Below are positions 19,006 through 28,102 of a stretch of 64,000 bases of DNA, piece after piece (the first letter of the stretch is position 1; every line of letters starts with the position of its first letter). The notes under the pieces are model-generated. The model was not told the origin of the DNA. It did not search any database and saw only the letters and a list, made by a program, of their open reading frames with translations. The position numbers were made by a program, and so were the translations under genes. Origin of the DNA: Marinovum algicola (GTDB lineage Bacteria > Pseudomonadota > Alphaproteobacteria > Rhodobacterales > Rhodobacteraceae); the NCBI RefSeq assembly GCF_900109145.1, contig NZ_FNYY01000004.1, positions 1 through 64,000 of the forward strand. The letters are read 5' to 3'.

Positions 19006-19758
19006 TCAAGCCAAATACTGCTCGAAGGTGATATTGCAGGCCACCCGGCGCGCCGCTGCCTCCTGCGCGGGCGTGCGCACGGTCCAGCACAGCACCGGCA
19101 CCCCGCGGGCCTTGAGCGCGGTGACCGGGGCGGCCGTCAGATCCGAAAGATCATGACTGATGAAACTGGCGCCAACCCGGTCAAAATCGGCGATGTCGCG
19201 CAGATGCGCGCGGGTCGCCTCCGGCAGCTTCGCGCTGTCGCCATCGTCAAAGGCGCAGGTGGTCAGCCCGCGCGGCAGATCGGGCGCGAGGCGCGCCATC
19301 TCGGCCATGGAATGCGGGTTGAACGACATCACCGCCACCGGCCCGGCATAGCCGTCGAGCGCCTGCGCGGTGGCCTGTTCCAGCGGGCCCACATCCGGCC
19401 CCATCGCGCCGTCCTGATCCTTGATCTCGACCAGCAGCGGCACCTGTCCCGCAGTGATCGCGAGCACCTCGGCCAGGGTCGGAATGCCTTCGTCGCCGCC
19501 GGTCAGCGCAATCGCGCCCAGGGCCTCGGCCGTCCGGTCCCGGATCGCGCCCCGCGCGCTGGTCAGCCGGTCGAGGGCATAATCGTGAAACACCATCGCC
19601 TGACCGTCGGCCGAAAGTTGCAGGTCGATCTCGATGCCATAGCCCCGCGCGATGGCCGCGCGGATCGCGGCGCGCGAGTTCTCGGGCCGCCCGTCGCTGC
19701 GGTCATGCAGGGCGCGGTGGGCGATCGGGCGGGTCTGAAAGGCGGCGGGCAGGGTCAT
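19006..19758 (-). CDS. Glycerophosphodiester phosphodiesterase family protein
   Basis: A 250-residue GDPD-family TIM-barrel hydrolase that cleaves glycerophosphodiesters to glycerol 3-phosphate and an alcohol. The N-terminal signature is complete: IAHRAL, then RPENSRAA, then GIEIDLQLSADGQAMVFHD, giving the two His and acidic metal ligands. LLVEIKDQ near 120 carries further ligands. No signal peptide, so it acts inside the cell. ATG at 19758 overlaps the RidA stop as ATGA, so the pair is coupled. Confidence 0.93.
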   Translation of the reverse strand: MTLPAAFQTRPIAHRALHDRSDGRPENSRAAIRAAIARGYGIEIDLQLSADGQAMVFHDYALDRLTSARGAIRDRTAEALGAIALTGGDEGIPTLAEVLAITAGQVPLLVEIKDQDGAMGPDVGPLEQATAQALDGYAGPVAVMSFNPHSMAEMARLAPDLPRGLTTCAFDDGDSAKLPEATRAHLRDIADFDRVGASFISHDLSDLTAAPVTALKARGVPVLCWTVRTPAQEAAARRVACNITFEQYLA

Positions 19759-20219
19759 GCGATCTCGAAGATGCCTTCGATCTCGACCGCCACGCCGAGC
19801 GGCAGCGACGCCGCCGAGACCGCCGAGCGGGCATGCCGTCCGGCCTCGCCCAGAACCTCGACCATCAGGTCCGAGGCGCCATTGATCACCTTGGGCTGGT
19901 CGGTGAAATTCGGGGTGGAATTGACAAAGCCGGTAAGCTTGACCACCCGTTTCAACCGCCCCAGATCGCCTTCGCAGGCGGCGCGCACCTGGGCCAGCAG
20001 ACTCAGCGCGCAGGCCTGCGCCGCCGCCGCCCCGGCCTCGACCGCCATGTCCTCTCCCAGCTTGCCGAGGATCAGCCCCTCGGCACCGGAAGAGATCTGG
20101 CCAGAGACGTAAAGCGTGTCGCCGGAGCGCACGAAAGGCACGTAGTTCGCGGCCGGCGCGGGGGCGTCGGGCAGGGCAAGGCCCAGCTCTGCAATGCGGG
20201 CTTCTATCGGGTTGTCCAT
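19755..20219 (-). CDS. RidA/YjgF family protein
   Basis: A 154-residue member of the RidA family, trimers that hydrolyse reactive enamine and imine intermediates. Segments: RSGDTLYVSGQIS near 31-43 and, near the C-terminus, GRHARSAVSAASLPLGVAVEIE with the Arg that in true RidA contacts the substrate carboxylate. It belongs to one of the RidA subgroups paired with GDPD genes; deaminase activity is probable but unproven. Coupled to the GDPD gene downstream. Confidence 0.92.
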   Translation of the reverse strand: MDNPIEARIAELGLALPDAPAPAANYVPFVRSGDTLYVSGQISSGAEGLILGKLGEDMAVEAGAAAAQACALSLLAQVRAACEGDLGRLKRVVKLTGFVNSTPNFTDQPKVINGASDLMVEVLGEAGRHARSAVSAASLPLGVAVEIEGIFEIA

Positions 20220-20287
20220 CGGGCACCTCCTGAGATTTGCCGCGACGCTAGTGCGCGGCGGACCTCAGGGCAAGGCCCTTCGATGGC

Positions 20288-21586
20288 TCAACTTTCGCGC
20301 ATCGCCCGGGCCAGGTAATCGGCCAGCGGCTTGAGCAGATAGACCATCGGCGAGCGCGCCTCGGTGCGCAGAAACGCCTCGACCGGCATGCCGGGGATCA
20401 GCGCCGTGCCCGCCGGCAGTTTGGCCACTTCGCCCGGCCGCAGCACGATCTCGGCGCGGTAGTAAGGCTGGCGGCTGACCTCGTCTACAAAGGCGTCGCC
20501 GGAGATCTTGACCACCTCGCCGAAGATCTCGGGCGTTTCGCGCTGGCTCAGCGAGGTCAGGCGCAAAAGCACCTCCTGGCCGACGCGCACCTCGTCGATA
20601 TTGATCGGCGCGACGCGGGCGGCAATCACCGCCGGGCGGTCACGCGGCACCAGGAACATCAGCGGCTCGGCCGGGCGGATCACCGCGCCCTTGCCGAACA
20701 CCGCCAGGTCATAGACCGCACCGGCCACCGGTGCGCGGATCTCCATCCGGCCCAGCCGGTCGCGCAGCGCGGTCACCTCCTCGGCCAGCTCCCATTCGCG
20801 CACGCGCAGGTCGCGCAGCTGGGTGATCGCCTCTTCGCGCAGCCGCGACCCGATCGACAGGATGGTGATGTCGATTTCGGCAATCCGGGTCAGCGCCTGT
20901 GCCTTCTGTGCCGTCAACTCGCCCGCCAGCCCCTGAAGCTCGGCCCGCTGCCGCTGCACCGCCAGCACCCGCGAGGCCTGGGCCAGCTTCTTGTCGAGCA
21001 GGGTCTGCTGGTTCTCCAGCTCCTCTTCGATCAGCGCCCGGCGCTCATCGAGCGCTTCCTGTTGCGCCTCGATGCCCTCGATCTGCACGGCGATCTGCCG
21101 CGACTGGGCGCGCAGCCGGTCGATCTCGCCCGCGGTGGATTCGGCGCGCGCCAGGAACAGCCGGGTCTGGCCGGCGATCATCTCGGCCACCGAGGGCATC
21201 TCGGCGGCGGCGTCACGCAGGCGCGGGTCGTACTCCGGGCGCGCGGCGCCATCGCGCTCGGCCTCGAGCCGTCCGCGCCGGGCCATGATCTCGTGCATCT
21301 GGTCTTCGGCGATGGTCAGCTTGCCGCGCACCAGCGCCGGGTCGAGCCGGAGCAGCACCTGGTCACCGGCAACGATATCGCCCTCACCCACCAGCAGTTC
21401 CGAGACCGTGCCGCCATCGGGGTGCTGGATCGCCTGCCGGTTCTGGTGCACCTCGACCTGCCCCGAGGCGATCACCGCGCCGCTGATCCGGCTGAGCGCT
21501 GCCCAGCCGCCAAAGCCGCCGACCAGCGCCACCAGCGCCAGCGCGCCGAGAAACAGCGGCGTACGGACAGAGAATTCCCGGTTCAT
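20288..21586 (-). CDS. Type I secretion membrane-fusion (HlyD/PrtE) adaptor
   Basis: A 432-residue adaptor of ABC-type protein exporters. A short cytoplasmic start and one membrane helix (about 10-30) are followed by a biotinyl-lipoyl half (GTVSELLVGEGDIVAGDQVL near 57-76), a long coiled coil (about 90-260) rich in Glu, Gln, Arg and Ala, the second lipoyl half, and a beta-barrel end with RTEARSPMVYLLKPL. It bridges the inner-membrane ABC protein to an outer-membrane TolC-like channel. ATG at 21586 overlaps the stop of the ABC gene as ATGA. Confidence 0.93.
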   Translation of the reverse strand: MNREFSVRTPLFLGALALVALVGGFGGWAALSRISGAVIASGQVEVHQNRQAIQHPDGGTVSELLVGEGDIVAGDQVLLRLDPALVRGKLTIAEDQMHEIMARRGRLEAERDGAARPEYDPRLRDAAAEMPSVAEMIAGQTRLFLARAESTAGEIDRLRAQSRQIAVQIEGIEAQQEALDERRALIEEELENQQTLLDKKLAQASRVLAVQRQRAELQGLAGELTAQKAQALTRIAEIDITILSIGSRLREEAITQLRDLRVREWELAEEVTALRDRLGRMEIRAPVAGAVYDLAVFGKGAVIRPAEPLMFLVPRDRPAVIAARVAPINIDEVRVGQEVLLRLTSLSQRETPEIFGEVVKISGDAFVDEVSRQPYYRAEIVLRPGEVAKLPAGTALIPGMPVEAFLRTEARSPMVYLLKPLADYLARAMRES

Positions 21587-23307
21587 TGCACCCCTCCCGG
21601 CCCGGCCTGGCGGATCTGTGCCGCATTCTGCACGGTTTTCTTGAGCACCTCGTCGCGCGGGCCAAAGGCCACCCGCGCGCCGTGATCGAGCACCAGCAAC
21701 AGATCGCATTCCTGGATCGCCGCCGGCCGATGCGCCATGATCAGCACCGCACCGCCGCGCGCCTTGACGGCGCGAATGGCGGCATTGACGGCGGCGCTGC
21801 CCTGGTTGTCGAGGTTGGAATTGGGCTCGTCGAGCACCAGGATCTCCGGGTTGCGATACAGCGCGCGGGCGAGCCCGATACGCTGCATCTGCCCGCCCGA
21901 GAGCCGCCCGCCATGCGCGTCGATCACCGTGTCATAGCCGTTCGGCAGCTTCAGGATCAGCTCGTGCGCCGCCGCCATCTGTGCCGCCTGCACCACCTTG
22001 TCGGCATCCGGCTCCGCTTCGAGCCGGGCGATGTTCTCGGCGATGGTGCCGTCGAACAGCTCGACCTTCTGTGGCAGGTAACCGATGTATTGGCCAAGCT
22101 TTTCCGGCGGATATTGATCGAGCGTCGCCCCGTCGAGGCGGATCCGCCCCGAGGCCGGCGTCCAGAGCCCGGTGAGCGCGCGCGCCAGGGTCGATTTGCC
22201 GGCCCCCGAAGGGCCGATCACGCCCAGCGCCTGCCCCGGCTTGAGATCGAAGGAGATCATCCGCAGCGCCGCCTGCCGCTCGGTCGGCGGAATGATGGTG
22301 AGCTGTTGCACCTCGAGCCGCGCTCTGGGCCGGGGCAGCTCCATCCGCGGCTTTTCCGGCGGCGTGCTGCCCAGGAGCTGCGCCAGCGCCTGCCAGCCAT
22401 GGCGCGCGCGCTGCGCCACACCCCATTGGCCGATCAGCACCTCGATCGGCGCCAGCGCCCGACCCAGCAGGATCGAGCCGGCGATCATCGCGCCGGCCGA
22501 CAGCTCGCCACGCAGCACCAGCCAGGCGCCGAGCCCCAGCATCGCCGATTGCAGCAGCAGCCGCAGCGCCCGGGTCAGCGCGGTAAAGCCGCCACTGACG
22601 TCAGAGCTTCGGATCTGGCCGTCGAGCGCCAGCTTGCGGGCGCCTTTCCAGCGCGCCAGCGCGGCCTTGTGCATGCCCATGGCATGGACCATCTCGGCCT
22701 CGTCGCGCATCCGGCTGGCCACCGCCTCGGATTCATGCGCGGCGCGGCCATGGGCCTGCACCGGCGCTTTCTGCATCTGTTGCGAGACCAGCGCGATCGC
22801 CACCAGCACCGCCCCGCCGCCCAGCGCCATCAGCCCGAGCAACGGATGGAAGATGGCGATCCCGGCGAGGAAAAAGGGCGTCCAGGGCAGATCGAACAGC
22901 GCCATCAGCACCGGCGAGGTCAGAAAGCGCTGCACCGATTCCAGATCGCGCAGCCCGGTGGCCGCGGCCGCGTCGGGTCGCGCCGCCGCGCGCCGCAGGC
23001 TGGCGTTGAACACCCGGTCATCCAGCCGCGCCTGAAACCGCGCGCCGACCCGTGCCATGATCCGGCCGCGGACGAAATCCAGCAGCCCCATCGTCGCATA
23101 GAGAAAGATCACCAGCGCCGAAAGCGCTACCAGCGTCGCCTCGGACCGGCTCGACAGCACGCGGTCATAGACCTGAAGCATGTAAAGCGGCCCGGTCAGC
23201 ATCAGCAGGTTGGCGAAAAAGCTGAACAGCCCCACCGCCCAATAGAGTCCGCGGCTCTCCCGGCGCACCTTGCGCAATTCGCTCAGACCGGCTTCGCGTG
23301 GTTGCAT
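21583..23307 (-). CDS. Type I secretion ABC transporter (PrtD-like permease-ATPase)
   Basis: A 574-residue half-transporter: a six-helix export domain to about residue 310 and an ATPase domain to the end. Walker A is GPSGAGKST near 365, the signature LSGGQMQRIGLARAL near 468-482, Walker B EILVLDEPNSNLD near 487-500, and a His switch follows in IMAHRP. It lacks an N-terminal C39 peptidase domain, so substrates should keep a C-terminal signal, as RTX proteases and lipases do. No RTX-repeat gene and no TolC gene is in the window, so the cargo and outer channel must lie elsewhere. Confidence 0.95.
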   Translation of the reverse strand: MQPREAGLSELRKVRRESRGLYWAVGLFSFFANLLMLTGPLYMLQVYDRVLSSRSEATLVALSALVIFLYATMGLLDFVRGRIMARVGARFQARLDDRVFNASLRRAAARPDAAAATGLRDLESVQRFLTSPVLMALFDLPWTPFFLAGIAIFHPLLGLMALGGGAVLVAIALVSQQMQKAPVQAHGRAAHESEAVASRMRDEAEMVHAMGMHKAALARWKGARKLALDGQIRSSDVSGGFTALTRALRLLLQSAMLGLGAWLVLRGELSAGAMIAGSILLGRALAPIEVLIGQWGVAQRARHGWQALAQLLGSTPPEKPRMELPRPRARLEVQQLTIIPPTERQAALRMISFDLKPGQALGVIGPSGAGKSTLARALTGLWTPASGRIRLDGATLDQYPPEKLGQYIGYLPQKVELFDGTIAENIARLEAEPDADKVVQAAQMAAAHELILKLPNGYDTVIDAHGGRLSGGQMQRIGLARALYRNPEILVLDEPNSNLDNQGSAAVNAAIRAVKARGGAVLIMAHRPAAIQECDLLLVLDHGARVAFGPRDEVLKKTVQNAAQIRQAGPGGVQ

Positions 23308-23487
23308 ACGCGGTTTCTCGCTCTTGTTACCGTGACCCGGACTTGATGGCCGCCGGACGGCTTGCTCACCATGCCCCGATAGGTCAGATTAAACCAGTGT
23401 CGCCCAATGGCCACAACGCCGCAAAGCCCCGGATTACGCCGTGGGCATCGGTCCTGAATAGACTACATAGCGATTATTGCGAAGCGA

Positions 23488-24312
23488 TTGAGATTGCCAG
23501 TGCCGTCAGATTTTACATCCAGGATCCGCAGGGCCCTTGCCGGGCTCGCGCTTGGCCTTTTGGCCGCCTGCACCCTGCCCGAGCCCGGGCAGGTCACCCG
23601 CGACGGCATCTTCGATCCCTATGAGGCCCGCAACCGCCAGATACACGAACGCAGCAAGGCCTTTGATCGCCAGGTCACCCGCCCGGTAGCGATCGCCTAT
23701 GCCCGGAACGTGCCGGAACCGGCCCAGGACATGGTGACCAATTTCGCCAACAACCTTGCGGTGCCGGGCGCGGTGGTCAACCAGGTGCTGCAATTCGACC
23801 TTGGCGGCGCGCTGCACAACAGCGTGCGCTTCGGGCTGAACACCACGCTGGGCTTTGGCGGGGTCTTCGACGTGGCGGCCGATTTCGGCCTTCAGGAGGA
23901 CGAGGCCGATTTTGGTCAGACCCTGGCGGTGTGGGGCGTGCCCGAAGGCGCCTTTCTCGAACTGCCCATCCTCGGCCCCGCGACCGAACGCGACGCAGTG
24001 GGCCAGGTGGTGGATTTGGCGCTTGATCCCCTGAATGTGATCCCCTGGCCGGAAAAGCTCTATCTCAGGCTGCCGGCAGCGGTCGCCGAAGTCGGTCAAA
24101 GGGGTCGCTACGCCGCCTCGGTGGATTCGATTTTCTACGAAAGCGCAGACAGTTACGCCCAATCCCGCCTGATCTACCTCCAGAACCGCCGGTTCGAAGT
24201 CGGAACGGGGCAAGGCTCAGGTCTTGACGCGGCTTCGGGCGAAATTGACCCTTATGCAGAGTTGTCAGACCAGATTGTCGACCCATATGAAGAGCTTTAC
24301 GGAGAACAGTGA
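23488..24312 (+). CDS. mlaA: MlaA (VacJ) lipoprotein of phospholipid transport
   Basis: Outer-membrane lipoprotein that removes misplaced phospholipids from the outer leaflet. The signal peptide ends in the lipobox LLAAC (Cys about residue 28 from the first start). The MlaA core follows: DPYEARNRQIHERSKAFD near 43-60, FANNLAVPGAVVNQVLQFD near 85-103, and FGLQEDEADFGQTLAVWGVPEG. The start is weakly defined: TTG 23488 and 23494 and GTG 23500 are all in frame with poor binding sites. mlaC follows one base after the stop. Confidence 0.9.
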   Translation: MRLPVPSDFTSRIRRALAGLALGLLAACTLPEPGQVTRDGIFDPYEARNRQIHERSKAFDRQVTRPVAIAYARNVPEPAQDMVTNFANNLAVPGAVVNQVLQFDLGGALHNSVRFGLNTTLGFGGVFDVAADFGLQEDEADFGQTLAVWGVPEGAFLELPILGPATERDAVGQVVDLALDPLNVIPWPEKLYLRLPAAVAEVGQRGRYAASVDSIFYESADSYAQSRLIYLQNRRFEVGTGQGSGLDAASGEIDPYAELSDQIVDPYEELYGEQ

Positions 24313-24313
24313 C

Positions 24314-24910
24314 ATGTTGCGCAGACACTTCCTCACCGGCACCGTGGCAGCTGTGGCGGCGACGTCCTTTTCGGCCCTGCCCGCCCTGGCCCTGACCCCG
24401 GCCCGCGCCAGAACCCTGGTCGACGCGCTGGTGGCCGATATTAACCGGGTGATCGCCTCCGGCCAGTCACAGAGCGCGATGAACGCCGAGTTCGAGCGGA
24501 TCTTCCGGCGCTATGCCGATGTGCCGACGATTGCCGCCTATGCGCTGGGGGTGGACGGCCGCCGCGCCAGTGCCGCGCAGAAACGCGCCTTTCAGGAGGC
24601 CTTCACCGGCTATATCTCACGCAAATACGGCGCCCGCTTCCGCGAATTCATCGGCGGCCGGATCGAGGTGAACGGCGTGCGCCAGGTCAAGAGCTTCTAC
24701 GAGGTGAACTGCATCGCGCATCTGCGCGGCGAGGCACCTTTCGCGCTTGATTTCATGGTGTCGGACAATGCCGGCCGCGACCTGTTCTTCAACATGAAGA
24801 TCGAAGGCGTGAACCTGCTGCTGACCGAACGCACCGAAATCGGCGCGATGATCGACCGCCGGGGCGGCGATATCGACGCGATGATCCAGGACCTGCGCAG
24901 CGCAAGCTGA
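24314..24910 (+). CDS. mlaC: MlaC-type periplasmic phospholipid-binding protein
   Basis: A 198-residue periplasmic carrier that shuttles phospholipid between MlaA at the outer membrane and an inner-membrane MlaFEDB transporter. The N-terminus MLRRHFLTGTVAAVA matches a twin-arginine (Tat) signal, unlike the Sec signal of E. coli MlaC, so export may occur after folding. The mature part contains FRRYADVPTIAAYALG near 62-77 and the Ttg2D/MlaC segment QEAFTGYISRKYGARF near 94-109. I chose ATG at 24314, one base after the mlaA stop. mlaFED are not in the window. Confidence 0.88.
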   Translation: MLRRHFLTGTVAAVAATSFSALPALALTPARARTLVDALVADINRVIASGQSQSAMNAEFERIFRRYADVPTIAAYALGVDGRRASAAQKRAFQEAFTGYISRKYGARFREFIGGRIEVNGVRQVKSFYEVNCIAHLRGEAPFALDFMVSDNAGRDLFFNMKIEGVNLLLTERTEIGAMIDRRGGDIDAMIQDLRSAS

Positions 24911-24950
24911 CGGAGGGGCTTGCCCGACGCCGGCGGCCGCGCCGCTGATC

Positions 24951-25682
24951 CTAGGCAAATAGCCGGTAGTAAATGCCGTCCGGCAGGAACTGCCCAAGCC
25001 GAAACAGCCAGGCGAAAGGCACGGGGAAGCTCTTCTTGAACCGGTCGGAATTCATGTGCTCGAAGATCGACAGGGCGGCCGTCTCGGGCTCCATCAGAGC
25101 GGGCATCCTGAAGTCGTTCTTGTCGGTCAGGCGGGTGCGGATGAACCCGGGATTGACCAGCTGCACCCTGACGCCCGAGCCGCGCAGATCGGCGTGCAGC
25201 GCCTCGGCCATGGCCATGACGCCGGCCTTCGAGGCGCCATAGCCGGTCGCGCCGGGCAGCCCGCGAAAGCCCGCGAGCGAGCCGGTCATGACGATATGGC
25301 CGCTGTCGCGCGCCACCATGCCCGGCACCACCTGCCCCAGCACCCGCGCGGCGCCGGTGAAGTTCACGTCGCACATCGCGGCGACCTCTTCGGCGTTCCA
25401 GGCCTGCGCCGGCTGCGGCCAGTAGACCCCGGCGAGATAGACCAGCCCGTCGATCTCCCCCGCCTCGGCGGCGGCGCGCGCCACCCCGTCGGCATCGGTC
25501 ACGTCGCAGGCCACCACCTGCGCCCGCCCGGGCAGCTCCGCCGCAAGTTCACGCAGCCGGTCTTCCGACCGCGCCGAGAGGATCAGATGCGCCCCCGCCC
25601 GGCTGAGCTTATGCGCCAGCGACCGGCCCAGCCCCTCGCTCGCGCCCACGATCCAATAGCGTTTGCCCACGAATTCCGTCAT
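24951..25682 (-). CDS. Short-chain dehydrogenase/reductase
   Basis: A 243-residue SDR enzyme. The nucleotide-binding glycine motif GASEGLGRSLA is near 13-23, a DVTD cofactor acid near 60, and the catalytic Ser-Tyr-Lys set GSLAGFRG...YGASKAG near 133-152. The C-terminus is specific to a subgroup (FMPALMEPETAAL-like segment and FPVPFAWLFRLGQF). Substrate unknown. It is the last gene on the strand of the FAD-oxidoreductase/DUF1365 unit, 145 bases further on; in Rhodobacter sphaeroides similar genes lie together under sigma-E, so it may serve the same lipid or photo-oxidative stress response. Confidence 0.88.
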   Translation of the reverse strand: MTEFVGKRYWIVGASEGLGRSLAHKLSRAGAHLILSARSEDRLRELAAELPGRAQVVACDVTDADGVARAAAEAGEIDGLVYLAGVYWPQPAQAWNAEEVAAMCDVNFTGAARVLGQVVPGMVARDSGHIVMTGSLAGFRGLPGATGYGASKAGVMAMAEALHADLRGSGVRVQLVNPGFIRTRLTDKNDFRMPALMEPETAALSIFEHMNSDRFKKSFPVPFAWLFRLGQFLPDGIYYRLFA

Positions 25683-25827
25683 CTTGCCTCCAGCAGGCGC
25701 GCCCCCGCCTCGCGGCCCGGCGCGCCAAATTTGTGTAATCGGCTCCGGTTGATGATCGGGCCATCCGGCCCGGGATACAACCGCCAGGCTCTGGCACAGA
25801 TAGGCCGGTCGCAGCCCGGCGCCAGCC

Positions 25828-26583
25828 TCAGCGCGAAACCTCCTGGCGCGGCGCCTCCGGCCGCCTGCGGTACCGCGCGCCTTTCCACCACAGCTTGAGC
25901 GCCTGCCAGTGGATCAGCGCCAGCACCCGCCGCGCTCCGAACGGCCGGCGCAGGCAGAAGCCCAGGATCGCCCGATCGGTCAGCGGCGCGCGCGGGCCGG
26001 TCAGGGTGGCGGTCACCCCGCCTTGGCCGGTGTCGAGATCGATCCAGATGCCGATGCGGTCGGCCCGGATGTCGAAGCGGAAGGTATACTGCCCGGCCAC
26101 CGGCTGAAACGGCGAGACATGCAGGATCTTGCGCGCGGCGATCCGGTCTTCTGCCGTGAGCGGTGAGTAATCCGGCTTGTGACAGAGATAGCAATGGCGG
26201 TCGCCGAAGGTATTGGTCACCTCGGCGATCACGGCGCAGAGCCGCGCCGCCTCGTCATGGATCAGCCAGAAGCTCACCGGGTTGAACACATGGCCCAACA
26301 CCCGTGGCTGCGCCAGAAGCTGCACCCGCCCGCCCAGCGGCACCTGATATCGGGCCAGAACCTCGCGCAGCCAGGCCGGGCCGCGCCCCTGTTTCGGCGC
26401 GCCGCCGTGGTCGCTGTCGTGCACCGAGGTCAGCCCGGCCCGGTTGCGGCCAAAGAGCCGGGGGCCCGCCACATCCGCCTCGGCATCGAGCAGCACATAG
26501 TCGACCGCATAGCGAAAGCTGTTCTCGACCTCGCCCTTGCGTCCGTGCCAGGTGTGGCCGGCGATATGCTCGACCTGGGTCAT
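25828..26583 (-). CDS. DUF1365 family protein
   Basis: A 251-residue member of DUF1365, a family nearly always next to an FAD amine-oxidase-like protein and often to cyclopropane fatty acid synthases, as here. Conserved stretches: SFRYAVDYVLLDAEA near 22-36, VFNPVSFWLIHD near 99-110, EVTNTFGDRHCY near 121-132. Biochemical function unknown; context points to fatty-acid modification. Its ATG overlaps the stop of the upstream oxidoreductase gene (ATGA). Confidence 0.9.
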   Translation of the reverse strand: MTQVEHIAGHTWHGRKGEVENSFRYAVDYVLLDAEADVAGPRLFGRNRAGLTSVHDSDHGGAPKQGRGPAWLREVLARYQVPLGGRVQLLAQPRVLGHVFNPVSFWLIHDEAARLCAVIAEVTNTFGDRHCYLCHKPDYSPLTAEDRIAARKILHVSPFQPVAGQYTFRFDIRADRIGIWIDLDTGQGGVTATLTGPRAPLTDRAILGFCLRRPFGARRVLALIHWQALKLWWKGARYRRRPEAPRQEVSR

Positions 26584-27878
26584 TCCGCGGCCACCATGAC
26601 ATCGGGGCGCGCCAGGATGCGGTCGGCGACATCCGCCGCGCTTGCCAGACCGTCTTCGTGAAAGCCATTGCGCATCCAGGCGCCGCAGAACCAGGTGCGC
26701 CGCGCGCCATTGAACCCCGCCACCTCGCCCTGCGCCCGCAGCGCGGCCAGGTCATAGACCGGATGGCGCAGAGTGACCTGATCGTAGATCAGTTCGTCTC
26801 GGATCGGCTTGCGGGAGTTCAGGGTGACAAACATCGGGTCGTTCGCCGGGATCGGCTGCAACTTGTTCATCCAGTAGGTCAGGTCGATCTTGCCATCGCG
26901 CGCACTGCGGCCTTCGGTGTAGTTCCAGGACGACCAGCAGCCGCGCCGCCGTGGCATAGCGCGGGGATCGGCATGCAGGGTGATCTCGTTGGGCTGATAG
27001 CCGATCGCGCCCAGCGCCCGGGCCTCTTCGGTCGCGGGATCGGCCAGCAGCGCCAGGCTGTCGTCGGAATGGGTGGCCAGCACCAGTTCGTCGAACACCT
27101 CCCAGCCGCCGCCCGCGACGCGCAGCTCGACATGATCGGGAAAGCGACGCACGGCGCGGACCGGCGCGCCGATCCGCAGATCGACCAGACGGCGGCGCAG
27201 GCTGGCCTCGAGCCGGCGCACATATTCCACCGATCCGCCCTGCACCGTATACCATTGATGCTGCCCGGAATGGTGCAACAGCGCGTGGTTCTCGAAAAAC
27301 TGGATCAGCGCCTGCGCCGGAAACCGCATGATCTGCTCCGGCGGCGTCGACCAGATCGCACCGGAGAGCGGCAGCAGGTAATAATCGCGGAACCAGTCGC
27401 CAAGCTGCATCTGCTCCAGGAAATCTCCCAGCGGCTGGTGCCGGTCGTTGGCGGCATCGAGCGCCCGGGCGTTGAACCGCAGGATGTCGCGGATCATGCC
27501 GAGGAACTTCGGGTTGAACATGTTGCGGCGCTGGCTGAACACCGCCTTGAGGTTTTCGAGCCCGTATTCCATCTCGCCGCCGCGCAGCGAGGCGGCAAAG
27601 CTCATGTTGCTCGGCGCCACAGGCACGCCGAGCTGTTGGAACAACGCGGACAGACGCGGATAATTGGCGTGGTTGAAGACGATGAACCCGGTGTCCACCG
27701 GCTGCTGCCCGCCCTGCCCCGCCATCACCGTGCGCGCATGGCCCCCCAGCCGCGGCCCGGCCTCAAACAGCGTGACCTCGGCCGCGTCGGCCAGGAAATG
27801 CGCAGCCCCCATGCCGGAAATGCCACCACCGATGACGGCAATCCTGCGGCGAAAGGGGGAAGAGGGGTCAAGCGGCAT
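26580..27878 (-). CDS. FAD-dependent oxidoreductase (amine oxidase-like) of the sigma-E regulon
   Basis: A 432-residue flavoprotein. The N-terminal FAD site reads AVIGGGISGMGAAHFLAD near 13-30, with the following GGHART motif near 45. The C-terminus has the second FAD segment (TWFCGAWMRNGFHEDGLASA). It belongs to the NAD(P)/FAD oxidoreductases found beside DUF1365 and cyclopropane fatty acid synthase genes. In Rhodobacter sphaeroides such a gene is under sigma-E control and linked to fatty-acid modification during singlet-oxygen stress. It is divergent from rpoE with only 224 bases between, so shared regulation is likely. Confidence 0.9.
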   Translation of the reverse strand: MPLDPSSPFRRRIAVIGGGISGMGAAHFLADAAEVTLFEAGPRLGGHARTVMAGQGGQQPVDTGFIVFNHANYPRLSALFQQLGVPVAPSNMSFAASLRGGEMEYGLENLKAVFSQRRNMFNPKFLGMIRDILRFNARALDAANDRHQPLGDFLEQMQLGDWFRDYYLLPLSGAIWSTPPEQIMRFPAQALIQFFENHALLHHSGQHQWYTVQGGSVEYVRRLEASLRRRLVDLRIGAPVRAVRRFPDHVELRVAGGGWEVFDELVLATHSDDSLALLADPATEEARALGAIGYQPNEITLHADPRAMPRRRGCWSSWNYTEGRSARDGKIDLTYWMNKLQPIPANDPMFVTLNSRKPIRDELIYDQVTLRHPVYDLAALRAQGEVAGFNGARRTWFCGAWMRNGFHEDGLASAADVADRILARPDVMVAAE

Positions 27879-27912
27879 GAGGTCGTCCTGTTGTTTGGCT
27901 CGGTATCATCAG

Positions 27913-27941
27913 GTCTACGGCGCCAGCCGCGAAACGGATGA
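27913..27941 (-). promoter_or_regulatory. Candidate sigma-E promoter for the FAD-oxidoreductase operon
   Basis: On the minus strand TCATCC (27936-27941) is followed after 18 bases by TAGAC (27913-27917). Sigma-E of R. sphaeroides prefers TGATCC and a TAAGA-like -10 at this spacing, so the -35 matches five of six. It lies 35 bases before the start codon. Pattern match only. Confidence 0.4.
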
Positions 27942-27960
27942 AAAAAACTGGCAGAACCAA

Positions 27961-27990
27961 TGATCCATTCCCCGCGCCCCGCCGTATCCT
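27961..27990 (+). promoter_or_regulatory. Candidate sigma-E autoregulatory promoter of rpoE-chrR
   Basis: An exact TGATCC at 27961-27966 is followed after 18 bases by TATCC, pointing toward rpoE. The -35 is perfect for the R. sphaeroides sigma-E consensus, the -10 poor. It would give a leader of roughly 100 bases. Autoregulation is known for the R. sphaeroides homologue. Confidence 0.45.
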
Positions 27991-28102
27991 GCACATGCTG
28001 ATCGCGACAAAACCCCGTCAGGCGGGTGACATTCCGCCGGTTTCGCCGTCTTATGTTCCCGGGGCCATCGGCTCCGTGACGTCAGGGGAACAGAAACGAC
28101 AG

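Noticed and set aside
21586-23346. Plus-strand open frame opposite the type I secretion ABC gene
   Set aside because: The ABC gene has all ATPase motifs on the minus strand; the antisense product is low-complexity.
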